Shown: positions 39,901 through 47,791 of the stretch, piece after piece
Layout: the number at the start of each line of letters is the position of its first letter
Numbering within the stretch: the stretch's first letter is position 1
Assembly: GCF_001613325.1 (NCBI RefSeq)
Contig: NZ_BDCD01000032.1
Span: 1-64,000, forward strand
Reading direction: 5' to 3'
Source: Nocardia yamanashiensis NBRC 100130
GTDB lineage: Bacteria > Actinomycetota > Actinomycetes > Mycobacteriales > Mycobacteriaceae
DNA length: 64,000 nt
Program-made: the position numbers and the translations under genes
The notes under the pieces: model-generated
What the model was told of the DNA's origin: nothing
Database searches by the model: none
Seen by the model: the letters and a program-made list of their open reading frames with translations, nothing else

Positions 39901-42836
39901 CGGTCACCGAGTGGCTGGTGATGCGACAGGTCAGCGACGAATTCGACAGCGGCGCGGAGACTCCCGCGCCACTGACCGCGCGCCACCTCGGCGATATGGC
40001 CGTCGGCTTTCTCTGCGACCTCGCCGATATCACCGCCCTGCGCTCCTGGATAGCCCGCATCGACCCGGACGCCACCGCCGAACCCGCCGGGCGCCCCGGA
40101 AATACCGATCGCCCGGATTCCACCGGTGCGGAGACGAACCAGGCCGCGGCGGACATCGGGCGGGCCAATGCGGTGCGCATCGCGACTCGCTTGCGGATCC
40201 GGCCCGATGCGGATCTGCGGGGGGCCATGTTGGCGGGCGCGGAGTTGTCGGATCGGGATCTGCGCCGGATCAATCTCTCGGGCGCCGATCTGAGCGGAGC
40301 GCGGCTGAGTGATACCGCTTTGGACGGGGCGGACCTGAGTGGGGCGCGCCTGGCCGGAGCCGATTTGGCGCGGACCACGCTGACCGGGGCGGATCTGCGG
40401 GACGCGGATCTGACCGAGGCGAATCTGGGTGGCGCCGATCTGAGCGGAGCCGATCTGAGCGGGGCGCGACTGCATCGCACCCGGCTGGATCATGCCGCGC
40501 TGACCGGCTCCGATCTGGAGCGCGCCGATCTGACCGCGGCGCGCTTGGTGCGGACCGATCTGTCCGGCAGTCGCGGGGCGGGCAGCCGGTGGACCCGGGC
40601 GGTACTGATCGAGGCCACCGGGCGTCCGGCGAATACCGCGCTGGCCGGGGCCATTCAGGTGCCGGGCACGGGGTCGGGAACCGAATTCGCCCCGGCGACA
40701 ATCGGAGTCCGGCACGGGATCGATACGCAGCACGGACGGCTGCCCCGGCCGCTGGCCTACAGTCCGGACGGGCGGGCTATCGCATTGGGATGCGATTACG
40801 GCGGGGTGGTCATCTACGGGGCCGATACCGGGCGGACGTTGCGAACCTTGCAGGGGCATCAGGCGCGGGCCGTCGCGGTGGCGTTCACCGAGCACGTGCT
40901 GGTCTCGGGGTCGGCGGACGGCACCGCGCGGATTTGGGACGCGGCGACCGGGGAACTGCGGAAACTGCTGAGCGACTTCGCGAAATGGCCGTGGCCGTTG
41001 GAGGTGAACGCGGGCGGCGGCCTGCTCGCGACCGGGGACGCGGCGGGGGTGCTGCGGGTTTTCGAATTGCCGGGCGGCGAGCTCCGGCATCGATTCGGCC
41101 CGCCGCGCGGGTTCGCGCAGCGGATCTTCAGCCTGGCGTTCCACGATGATCGGCTGGCCGCGGCGTATCAGGACGGAACGATCCGGGTGTGGAACGCCCG
41201 GACCGGCTCCGAGACAGCGGTCTTCCCGGGCGATCCGGAGTCGGTGCGGCGATTGGCGTGGGACCCGTCCGGTACGCGGCTGGCGGCGGGCGGGGCGGAC
41301 GGGAACCTGGCGATCCTGGATCTCGAAACGGGACAGCGACATCGGCTGGACGGGCATCGAGGCAGCGTCTACACCTTGGCATTTCATCCCAGCGACCCGG
41401 CGCTGCTCGCCACCGGCGACAATGCCGGGGCGGTGATCCTGTGGAATGCCCTGGCCGGCACGGTATTCCAGCAATGCGCCGAACACGGCAACGTCCCGGT
41501 GCACTGGCTGAGTTTCGATCCGGGCGGGGAACTGCTCGCCACCGGCGACGCGGCGGGGCTGGTGTTCGTGCGCGACGCGCGCGACGGTGCGCCGCGGCAT
41601 CGGCTGGCCGGGCACACCAGTTCCATCTGGCCGTTCTCCTTCCGGCCGGACGGCAGCCAATTGGCCGTCGCCGACGGGCAATCCGCGCTGCGGATCTGGG
41701 ATCCGGGCACCGGGGCGTGCCGCCATGTGCTGACCGGGCACGGCCGGCACGTGCGGGGCGTTTCGGTGAACGCGGACAGCACGCTGATCGCGGGCTGCGG
41801 CAACGACGGCAGTGTCCGGCTGTGGGACCTGCGGACCGGGCGGCTGGTGGACCGGATTCACGGTGACACGGATTCGCTGGTCCCGCTGGACTGGGCCGTC
41901 TTCGCACCGCACGATCCGAAACAGCTGGCCACCGTCGCCCGGGACGGCACCCTGCGGGTGTTCGCGGTGGACGGCAGCGCGCACGAGACCCGGATCAGCA
42001 TCGATTCCGCGCCGGTCTGGGCCGTCGCCTACGACCCGGCGGGACGGCTGTTCGCCACCGCCAACGACGACGACACCGTCACCCTGTGGACGCTCAATAC
42101 CGGCGGCGAGCACGCGGTGTGCGGGGAACATCGGGGCCGGGTGCGGTCGATCGCCTTCACCGCGGACGGCGGGCGCATGGCCACCGGCTGCGACGACGGC
42201 AAGATCCGGGTGTGGGAGGTGGCCACCGGCACCCTGCTGGATACGCTCTCGGACCGGCAGCAGGGCGAATCCGGTTGGGACACTCGCGAATCCGAGCCGC
42301 TCAAACGCGTCTACGGGGTGGGGGTGCATGCCGATCGGCTGGCCGGGGTGTCCTGGGACGCTACCGTGCGCATCTGGAATCCGCGCGCCGAACAGCCGCT
42401 CTACCGGCTCGGCGAGCATCACGGCAAGCTCTGGTGCGCGGCCGTGGACCGCACTGCCGGACTGCTCGCCACCGCAGGCGACGACCTGGTCATCCACCTG
42501 TGGGAGCTGGCGTCGGGACAACTGCTGCACAGCTTGACCGGGCATCGAAACCGGGTGCGGTCCTTGGCTTTCGATCCGGCCGGGGACTTGCTGGTGAGCG
42601 GCGGCAACGACGGCTGCGTCATGGTCTGGTCGCTGGGCGACGCGCCCGCCTTGCGCGCGACCCTGCTCGGCTTGCCCGAGGGCTGGGTGGCCTTCACCCC
42701 GGACGGCCGCTACAAGGCGGAAGGGCTGACGGCGGGCCAGTTCTGGCAGGTGATCGGCATGTACCGGTTCGAAGTGGGCGAGCTGGAGCCGTATCAGCCG
42801 CAGATCCGGCAACTCCGGCTCGACGAGCCGCTGTGA
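36906..42836 (+). CDS. Giant STAND-type protein: TIR, metallophosphoesterase-like, NACHT, pentapeptide and WD40 repeats
   Basis: A 1976-residue multidomain protein. Residues 9-135 are a TIR domain (GEFFISYSPADERW) with candidate catalytic E83 in NPEW. Residues about 185-480 resemble calcineurin-like phosphoesterases: VSGDLTE and PGNHDV are kept, but the first motif reads HVAGPRF instead of the usual DxH, and the late GHxH motif reads HGPGPG. Residues about 515-655 are an uncharacterised domain. A NACHT-type NTPase follows, with Walker A GDFGRGKS (681-688) and Walker B VVLLFDGFDE (751-760). About 1100-1225 are pentapeptide repeats (GADLSGARL type). About 1277-1920 are some 15 WD40 repeats, enough for two propellers. 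STAND proteins oligomerise on ligand binding and activate their effector; TIR effectors often destroy NAD+. An antiphage role is inferred. The GTG at 36906 sits six bases after a TAATACT -10. Confidence 0.9.
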   Translation: MSSTGGRPGEFFISYSPADERWATWLAWELETAGAGYRTLLQSWDFAPGADFDDFAYRGVREAAAVLVVWSPNYVAARHTNPEWRAALDTDPGKLLAVRVTECSLEALPAGVDCLDLVQVSDGAAAREQVLEWVAHLPGGRSGPGFPVRRSGFGHFEEPAGTGRKRPPTAPAFPGGGAPDQRRTGVSILHVAGPRFGRAGTLDAAAHDPETLQSQIRGAVGELADRQVPAPDLLVVSGDLTESANLTEFQSAATFLRGLRVLLKLEPGRVVVVPGNHDVSKPLCHSYMLECEANNRRPQPPYYRKLELYERMFTEVFRGMDDLVFGSTQPWTLFPIPELRMVVAGLNSTLAATHLADDDYGFLGDPQALWFAEQLREFERQGWFRLGVLRHDPLPDTGTSPWHPELLRDTAAAFRHLAPRLNLLLHGPGPGGVHAGTLGDALPVLPAAGPGRAEIIHVTATGLTRYPCENGTGGTVSIERTWRHAAETLPSSRPVVELRKAPAPELPAAPALRPIDLLLDRIEEVCRVRYPGAKLRRIPAGLPCLLITAKRGEVVDQWRIGVHDGEVTWPIVEEFLNQDPEPGSELVYSGRAPDRRLRERAGLRGVLVRSFIDFQGLVDLGEYLRNQTVRLREEPRYASTLYVPQRFRILERGSREIRADLIDELLNQVTADDGRFVLLLGDFGRGKSFALRELALRISAREPTLVPLFIELRTLDRTRTVETLIAAHLANHGEDRIDLAALNYMLEQGRVVLLFDGFDELVSRLSYESAADHMDTLLQAAVGKAKVVVAARTQHFRSRDQVSIALGERLRTRSDRTLISIEDFTDDQVRDFLGNRYPDAESAAANRMRLLHRIPALLALARNPRMLSFIAELDEHRLRGVADAGELIGPTMLYEALLDTWLRYEISRAPAGPDGRSELRLDELRTAVTLFALRVWNSGEPDLGLADLGPGDLNEVAQLVAERFGTARHLGVAQLAHYLGARSLVVRTEDNRFALIHPSVTEWLVMRQVSDEFDSGAETPAPLTARHLGDMAVGFLCDLADITALRSWIARIDPDATAEPAGRPGNTDRPDSTGAETNQAAADIGRANAVRIATRLRIRPDADLRGAMLAGAELSDRDLRRINLSGADLSGARLSDTALDGADLSGARLAGADLARTTLTGADLRDADLTEANLGGADLSGADLSGARLHRTRLDHAALTGSDLERADLTAARLVRTDLSGSRGAGSRWTRAVLIEATGRPANTALAGAIQVPGTGSGTEFAPATIGVRHGIDTQHGRLPRPLAYSPDGRAIALGCDYGGVVIYGADTGRTLRTLQGHQARAVAVAFTEHVLVSGSADGTARIWDAATGELRKLLSDFAKWPWPLEVNAGGGLLATGDAAGVLRVFELPGGELRHRFGPPRGFAQRIFSLAFHDDRLAAAYQDGTIRVWNARTGSETAVFPGDPESVRRLAWDPSGTRLAAGGADGNLAILDLETGQRHRLDGHRGSVYTLAFHPSDPALLATGDNAGAVILWNALAGTVFQQCAEHGNVPVHWLSFDPGGELLATGDAAGLVFVRDARDGAPRHRLAGHTSSIWPFSFRPDGSQLAVADGQSALRIWDPGTGACRHVLTGHGRHVRGVSVNADSTLIAGCGNDGSVRLWDLRTGRLVDRIHGDTDSLVPLDWAVFAPHDPKQLATVARDGTLRVFAVDGSAHETRISIDSAPVWAVAYDPAGRLFATANDDDTVTLWTLNTGGEHAVCGEHRGRVRSIAFTADGGRMATGCDDGKIRVWEVATGTLLDTLSDRQQGESGWDTRESEPLKRVYGVGVHADRLAGVSWDATVRIWNPRAEQPLYRLGEHHGKLWCAAVDRTAGLLATAGDDLVIHLWELASGQLLHSLTGHRNRVRSLAFDPAGDLLVSGGNDGCVMVWSLGDAPALRATLLGLPEGWVAFTPDGRYKAEGLTAGQFWQVIGMYRFEVGELEPYQPQIRQLRLDEPL

Positions 42837-42923
42837 GCGCGGCCGGGCCCGGCTATGCTACGCCGCAGCCGGATCCGGCCGGATTCCGCTGCTGTACCAG
42901 GTTTTTCGAGGAGATCGCTCGCC

Positions 42924-43247
42924 ATGCACACCGTGCGTCGCGTCAAGGACGCGGTGCCCTATCTGCTCTGCGCGGTTTTCGGGGCCGGTCTCATCATCGG
43001 TGGTTGCGCTTCGCTGGCGGACAGTTCCGGCAAGGTGATGTGCGGGTGGCGGCAGATGCATCCGGGTGACACCTGCGCGATCACCCGCAACGGCCGGACC
43101 GTCAGCCGGACCTTCGACGAGCAGCGGGACGACAGCGGATGGGCGCCGTGGGTCCTGCTGGGCATCGGGGGTTTGCTGGTGGCGGGCGGGACGGTCGGGC
43201 TGACGGCGGAATTCCGGCGCGAATCGGACTATTTGGTTACCAGATAG
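42924..43247 (+). CDS. Small membrane protein, 107 residues
   Basis: A 107-residue protein with two membrane helices (PYLLCAVFGAGLIIGGCASL and WAPWVLLGIGGLLVAGGTVGL) separated by about 45 residues containing two cysteines (VMCGW and DTCAI) that could form a disulfide outside the cell. The ATG at 42924 has GAGGAG upstream. It resembles actinobacterial small membrane proteins of unknown function. It lies 87 bases after the giant TIR protein gene on the same strand and could be co-transcribed. Confidence 0.7.
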   Translation: MHTVRRVKDAVPYLLCAVFGAGLIIGGCASLADSSGKVMCGWRQMHPGDTCAITRNGRTVSRTFDEQRDDSGWAPWVLLGIGGLLVAGGTVGLTAEFRRESDYLVTR

Positions 43248-43401
43248 TTAGCAAGCGTAAGAATATTCACCTTCGCAGCGGGAATAGACTCGAACACGAG
43301 CAGGTGGGGACCGTCGACACGTATGCAAACCCTGCGTGAAAAACCGCCCCGCCGGTGTCATCTTGCTGGCCGGACCGTCCGGTGCACGATAGGTTCCGAG
43401 G

Positions 43402-44838
43402 GTGGCAGTGAGTCTGTTGGGGAAGGCCGGCCGCGCACCGGCCGCACAGGAATCAGGTTTCGCCGCGCATCGAGCAGGCGTCGATCGACTGCTGGCCTCG
43501 TATCGGGCGATACCGCCGGACGCCAATGTGCGCCTGGCCAAGAAGACGTCCAATCTCTTCCGGGCCCGCGCCAAGAACCCCGCACCCGGCCTCGACGTCT
43601 CCGGATTGAACCAGGTCATCGCGGTCGACCGGGAGGCCCGGACCGCCGACGTGGCGGGCATGACCACCTACGAGGACCTGGTCGCGACCACGCTGCGCTA
43701 CGGGCTGGCGCCGCTGGTGGTGCCGCAGCTCAAGACCATCACGCTGGGCGGGGCGGTCACCGGGCTGGGCATCGAATCGACGTCCTTCCGCAACGGTCTG
43801 CCGCACGAATCGGTGCTGGAGATCGACGTGCTGACCGGAGCCGGCGAGATCGTCACCGCCACCCGCGACGGCGCGCACGCCGATCTGTTCCGGGGCTTCC
43901 CGAACTCCTATGGCACGCTGGGCTATTCGACTCGGTTACGAATCGAGCTGGAAGCGGTGGAACCCTATGTGGCGCTGCGGCACATACGGTTTCATGAGCT
44001 GCGGGAGCTGGAGGCGACCATGGCGCAGATCATCGCGGACCGCTCGTACGCCGGGGAGCGGGTCGACTACCTCGACGGTGTGGTGTTCAGCGCGGACGAG
44101 AGCTATCTGACCGTCGGGCGGCAAACCGACGAACCGGGGCCGACCAGCGATTACACCGGGATGAACATCTACTACCGGTCCATTCAGCACGATTCGACGA
44201 CGCCCAAGCGGGACCGGCTCACCATCTCCGACTACCTGTGGCGCTGGGACACCGACTGGTTCTGGTGCTCACGGGCTTTCGGCACCCAGAACCCGAAGAT
44301 CCGGCGCTTCTGGCCGAAGAAGTACCTGCGCTCCAGCTTCTACTGGAAGCTGATCGCACTCGATCACAAGTACCACATCGGGGACAAGCTGGAGGCCCGG
44401 CAGGGGAACCTGCCGCGCGAGCGGGTGGTGCAGGACATCGAGGTGCCCATCGAGCGCACCGCCGACTTCCTGGACTGGTTCCTGCGCGAGATCCCCATCG
44501 AACCGATCTGGTTGTGTCCCTTGCGATTGCGCGACACCGAGGGTGAACAGCCGTGGCCGCTGTACCCGCTGGAACCGGGCCGGACCTACGTGAACGTCGG
44601 CTTCTGGTCCGCGGTGCCGACCGTGGCGGGGCAGATCGAAGGCGCGGCCAATCGCGCCATCGAGGACGAGGTGTCCCGGCTGGACGGGCACAAATCGCTC
44701 TACTCGGATGCTTACTACTCCGAGGAGGACTTCGCCGCGCTGTATTACGGCGGCGACACCTATCGGCAACTCAAGCGAACCTACGACCCGGATCATCGTT
44801 TACTGGATCTGTATTCGAAGGCGGTGCAACGCAAATGA
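43402..44838 (+). CDS. FAD-binding oxidoreductase (Rv3719-like, lipid-methylation partner)
   Basis: A 478-residue protein with a PCMH-type FAD domain in the first half, seen in DVAGMTTYEDLVATTLRYGLAP, LKTITLGGAVTGLGIES and FPNSYGTLGYSTRLRIEL, and a C-terminal substrate domain ending in the DPDHRLLDLYSKAV segment. This is the DIM/24-dehydrocholesterol-reductase-like subgroup. Its stop overlaps the start of the methyltransferase gene by four bases, so the two products probably act together. One known pairing of such enzymes makes 10-methyl fatty acids: methyl transfer to a double bond, then reduction of the methylene. Transcription may start at the GTG, six bases after TAGGTT. Confidence 0.85.
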   Translation: MAVSLLGKAGRAPAAQESGFAAHRAGVDRLLASYRAIPPDANVRLAKKTSNLFRARAKNPAPGLDVSGLNQVIAVDREARTADVAGMTTYEDLVATTLRYGLAPLVVPQLKTITLGGAVTGLGIESTSFRNGLPHESVLEIDVLTGAGEIVTATRDGAHADLFRGFPNSYGTLGYSTRLRIELEAVEPYVALRHIRFHELRELEATMAQIIADRSYAGERVDYLDGVVFSADESYLTVGRQTDEPGPTSDYTGMNIYYRSIQHDSTTPKRDRLTISDYLWRWDTDWFWCSRAFGTQNPKIRRFWPKKYLRSSFYWKLIALDHKYHIGDKLEARQGNLPRERVVQDIEVPIERTADFLDWFLREIPIEPIWLCPLRLRDTEGEQPWPLYPLEPGRTYVNVGFWSAVPTVAGQIEGAANRAIEDEVSRLDGHKSLYSDAYYSEEDFAALYYGGDTYRQLKRTYDPDHRLLDLYSKAVQRK

Positions 44839-46151
44839 CCACGTTCAAGGATCGTTCCGACGTTTTCACAGAGCTCGGAACCAAGCTCACCATTGCCGAG
44901 ATCTTCGAGACGCTCATCGACGGACCCGTGCCCATCCGGCTGACCGCCTACGACGGCAGCAGCACCGGCCCGGAGGATTCGGAATTCGGCCTGGAGATCA
45001 CCAGCCCGCGCGGGGTCAACTACATCGCCACCGCGCCCGGCGACCTGGGCATGGCGCGCGCCTACATCTCCGGTGACATGATCGCGCACGGCGTGCACCC
45101 GGGCGATCCGTACGAGCTGCTGAAGGCCATGGGGAACATGAAGTTCCGCCGGCCCACCGCCATGCAGCTGGTGGTCATCGCGCGCTCGCTGGGCTGGGAA
45201 CTGCTCAAGCCCATCGCGCCGCCGCCGCAGGAGACGCTGCCGCGCTGGCGGCGCATCGCGCTGGAAGGGTTGCGGCACTCCAAGACTCGCGACGCGGAAG
45301 CCATCCACCATCATTACGACGTCTCGAATACGTTCTACGAGTACGTGCTCGGGCCGTCCATGACCTACACCTGTGCGGCCTACGAGGATCCGGCCTGGAC
45401 GTTGGAACAGGCGCAGGAGAACAAGTACCGGCTGGTCTTCGAGAAGCTGAACCTGAAGGCCGGGGACCGGCTGCTCGATATCGGCTGCGGCTGGGGCGGC
45501 ATGGTGCGATACGCGGCCAAGCGCGGGGTCCGGGTGATCGGGGCGACGCTGTCGGCCGAACAGGCCGAATGGGCGCAGGCCAAGATCGTCGAGGACGGGC
45601 TGGCGGAACTGGCCGAGGTGCGGCATTCGGACTACCGCGATATTCGCGAATCCGGGTTCGACGCGGTGTCCTCCATCGGGCTCACCGAGCACATCGGGGT
45701 GCACAACTACCCGGCGTACTTCGAGTTCATGAAGTCGAAGCTGCGCGACGGCGGGCTGTTCCTCAACCACTCCATCACCCGGCCGGAGAACAAGCACACC
45801 ACCAAGGCGGGCGATTTCATCGACCGGTACGTGTTCCCGGACGGGGAGCTGGCCGGGTCCGGGCGGATCATCTCCGAGGCGCAGAACGTGGGCCTGGAGG
45901 TGCTGCACGAGGAGAACCTGCGGTACCACTACGCGCTCACCCTCGCCGAATGGTGCGACAACCTGGTGGAGAACTGGGATGCCGCGGTGAAGGAGGTCGG
46001 CGAGGGCACCGCCAAGGTGTGGGGTCTATACATGGCCGGCTGTCAGCTCGGGTTCGAACGGAACGTGGTGCAGCTACACCAGGTCCTCGGCGTCAAGCTG
46101 GGGGCCGACCAGGCGTGGACGGTGCCGCTGCGGCCGTGGTGGAAGGCATAG
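44835..46151 (+). CDS. SAM-dependent methyltransferase, cyclopropane-fatty-acid synthase family (Rv3720-like)
   Basis: A 438-residue enzyme. An N-terminal domain of about 150 residues precedes the catalytic fold. The SAM-binding motif LDIGCGWGGMVRYAAKRGVRV lies near residue 215, with HHYDVSNTFYEYVLGPSMTYTCA upstream and SIGLTEHIG further on, all typical of cyclopropane synthases and fatty-acid methyltransferases. It transfers a methyl group to lipid double bonds. It is coupled to the FAD oxidoreductase by an ATGA overlap, so methylene reduction to a branched methyl is a likely joint product. A hairpin repeat begins directly after its stop codon. Confidence 0.9.
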   Translation: MTTFKDRSDVFTELGTKLTIAEIFETLIDGPVPIRLTAYDGSSTGPEDSEFGLEITSPRGVNYIATAPGDLGMARAYISGDMIAHGVHPGDPYELLKAMGNMKFRRPTAMQLVVIARSLGWELLKPIAPPPQETLPRWRRIALEGLRHSKTRDAEAIHHHYDVSNTFYEYVLGPSMTYTCAAYEDPAWTLEQAQENKYRLVFEKLNLKAGDRLLDIGCGWGGMVRYAAKRGVRVIGATLSAEQAEWAQAKIVEDGLAELAEVRHSDYRDIRESGFDAVSSIGLTEHIGVHNYPAYFEFMKSKLRDGGLFLNHSITRPENKHTTKAGDFIDRYVFPDGELAGSGRIISEAQNVGLEVLHEENLRYHYALTLAEWCDNLVENWDAAVKEVGEGTAKVWGLYMAGCQLGFERNVVQLHQVLGVKLGADQAWTVPLRPWWKA

Positions 46152-46193
46152 GACAACTCTCGTAGCTCTCAGGGGCAAGCCCCTGAAACCCCT
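46152..46193 (+). repeat. Post-stop hairpin repeat, copy 2
   Basis: The element starts GACAACTCTCGTAG directly after the TAG stop of the methyltransferase gene and contains TCAGGGGC-AA-GCCCCTGA (46169-46186), then AACCCC. It matches copy 1 at 31451 except for a one-base indel and the hairpin loop. It probably terminates transcription. Confidence 0.6.
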
Positions 46194-46325
46194 TACGAGG
46201 CGAAGCGGCCGGGCTGGGCGGCGAGGTACGCGATCCGTCACGCGCCGGCCGAGTGGGGTGGCGAGGCGACTCTCGGAAACCCTTACCGGCCGGGCCGCGC
46301 CGTGCAGTAAGCACTTGGAACCTTC

Positions 46326-47729
46326 TTACAGGCCGAGGCGGGAGTTCAGCCAGGGTAGTGCGGAGGTGAAGGCCGAGGCGGCGAACTGCCAGGTGTGGCC
46401 GCCTTCGGTGGTGTACACCGTGCAGTCGATGCCGACTCGGCGGCCCTGATCGCACAGGGCCGCCGCGGCGCCGACCTCGCCGCTGTCGTAGACGGCATCG
46501 CGGCCGCCGTAGCCGGCCGAATCGTCTTCCAGCGCAGTGTGAGTGGGGTGGGGGCGGCCGTTGCCGGCCTGGCGCTTGGGCGGGGTCAGGTCGTCGAAGA
46601 GGCCGAACATGTCGGTGTACGGGCCGTGCTTCTCCATCACCGTCTCGGGATCGAAGGTCGCCCAGGCCGTCGGGTCGCCACCGAACAATCGGCGTATCGA
46701 CTGGTCCTTGGTGCCCGAGTTCGGTCCGGCGTCGCCGGCTATGTCCACGAAGGTGTGCAGAAGTTCGGGATGCATGACGGCCAGGTCGACCGCGCAGGTG
46801 CCGCCCATCGACCAGCCGACGGCCGCCCATTGCGCCGGATCCCGTGCGACGCCGAATTCCGACTTCAGGTAGTCGGGTACGTCGCGGGTCAGGTGGTCGG
46901 CGGCGTCGCCGCGCGGGCCGTTCACGCATTCGGTGTCGTTGTTGAAACTGCCTCCGGCATCGACGAATACGAGGATGGGGGCTGCTCCGCCGTGGCTCGC
47001 CACGAAATCGTCGACGGCGGGCATGATCTGGCCGCTGCGCACCCAATCGGCGGGAGTGTTGAATTCGCCGCCGATCATCAGCACCACGGGTAGCGCGGGC
47101 GGGGTGCCGCCCTTGAACCAGGCGGGCGGCAGGTACACGTACTCGGTGCGATGGCGGAAATCGCTGCCCGACTCCGGGATGTCCACCGGCACGATCCGGC
47201 CGATCCCCACATCCGTGTTCCGCAGCGCCGCAAGCTCGTCCAGGTCGGTTTGATGCGGCAGCGGCTCGGCGGTGGCCGCCGCCCAGGCCGCCTGCACCGT
47301 CGGGTAGTAACCCACCCATTGGTTCAGCACCACAGTGGCGTTCAGCAGGGCGACCGGCACCGCCAGCACCGCCACCACGCGCTGCCACACCGCACCGGAA
47401 CGCACACCCACCACCGCGGCAGTCAGCGCCGCCGCCGTCGCGCCGATGCACACCCACAACAGCATCGGGGCCGGATTCGACGCCAGCCCTTCATCGTTCA
47501 TGTAAGCCCGAGCGCCCCACGCGGCTACGAGCCCGACGCCGAGACTGACCGGCACGCCCACCAGCCACCAGCGGCGCGATGCCCGCGCGAACGCCACCAC
47601 CAGCAGCAGCACCGCCACGAACACCAGCACCTGCGGCACCCAGCCGTGCAGCAGCGACAGCCCATGATGAAAGGTCCGGTTGACCGATTGCACGGGGTTC
47701 GGCGGCGGCGGAGGCACGACGGCGATCAT
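46326..47729 (-). CDS. Membrane-anchored esterase (alpha/beta hydrolase, mycolyltransferase-like)
   Basis: A 467-residue protein. Four membrane helices occupy about residues 30-150. The rest is an alpha/beta hydrolase of the esterase-D/Ag85-like family placed outside the cell. The nucleophile lies in AVGWSMGGTCAVDLAV; GPRGDAADHLTRDVPDYLKSEFG precedes it as in that family, and the final histidine is in TTEGGHTWQF. It may act on mycolic-acid or other cell-envelope esters; the substrate is unknown. The ATG has GAGGAACG upstream. Confidence 0.82.
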   Translation of the reverse strand: MIAVVPPPPPNPVQSVNRTFHHGLSLLHGWVPQVLVFVAVLLLVVAFARASRRWWLVGVPVSLGVGLVAAWGARAYMNDEGLASNPAPMLLWVCIGATAAALTAAVVGVRSGAVWQRVVAVLAVPVALLNATVVLNQWVGYYPTVQAAWAAATAEPLPHQTDLDELAALRNTDVGIGRIVPVDIPESGSDFRHRTEYVYLPPAWFKGGTPPALPVVLMIGGEFNTPADWVRSGQIMPAVDDFVASHGGAAPILVFVDAGGSFNNDTECVNGPRGDAADHLTRDVPDYLKSEFGVARDPAQWAAVGWSMGGTCAVDLAVMHPELLHTFVDIAGDAGPNSGTKDQSIRRLFGGDPTAWATFDPETVMEKHGPYTDMFGLFDDLTPPKRQAGNGRPHPTHTALEDDSAGYGGRDAVYDSGEVGAAAALCDQGRRVGIDCTVYTTEGGHTWQFAASAFTSALPWLNSRLGL

Positions 47730-47791
47730 GGTCGGCGTTCCTCGAGAAACCCTGTGAACAAGCTCCGGGGATGCTGGCGGCCGCCGGCGGC

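Noticed and set aside
40200..40580. Short tandem DNA repeats suggesting CRISPR or a minisatellite
   Set aside because: The periodicity is 15 bases and encodes pentapeptide repeats in frame; there are no spacers.
39675..42812. 1045-codon open frame antisense to the WD40/NACHT gene
   Set aside because: High G+C sequence leaves long open antisense frames; the opposite strand encodes clear pentapeptide and WD40 repeats.
44553..44834. Longer N-terminus for the methyltransferase
   Set aside because: It overlaps the end of the FAD oxidoreductase out of frame; the ATGA overlap at 44835 is the natural start.
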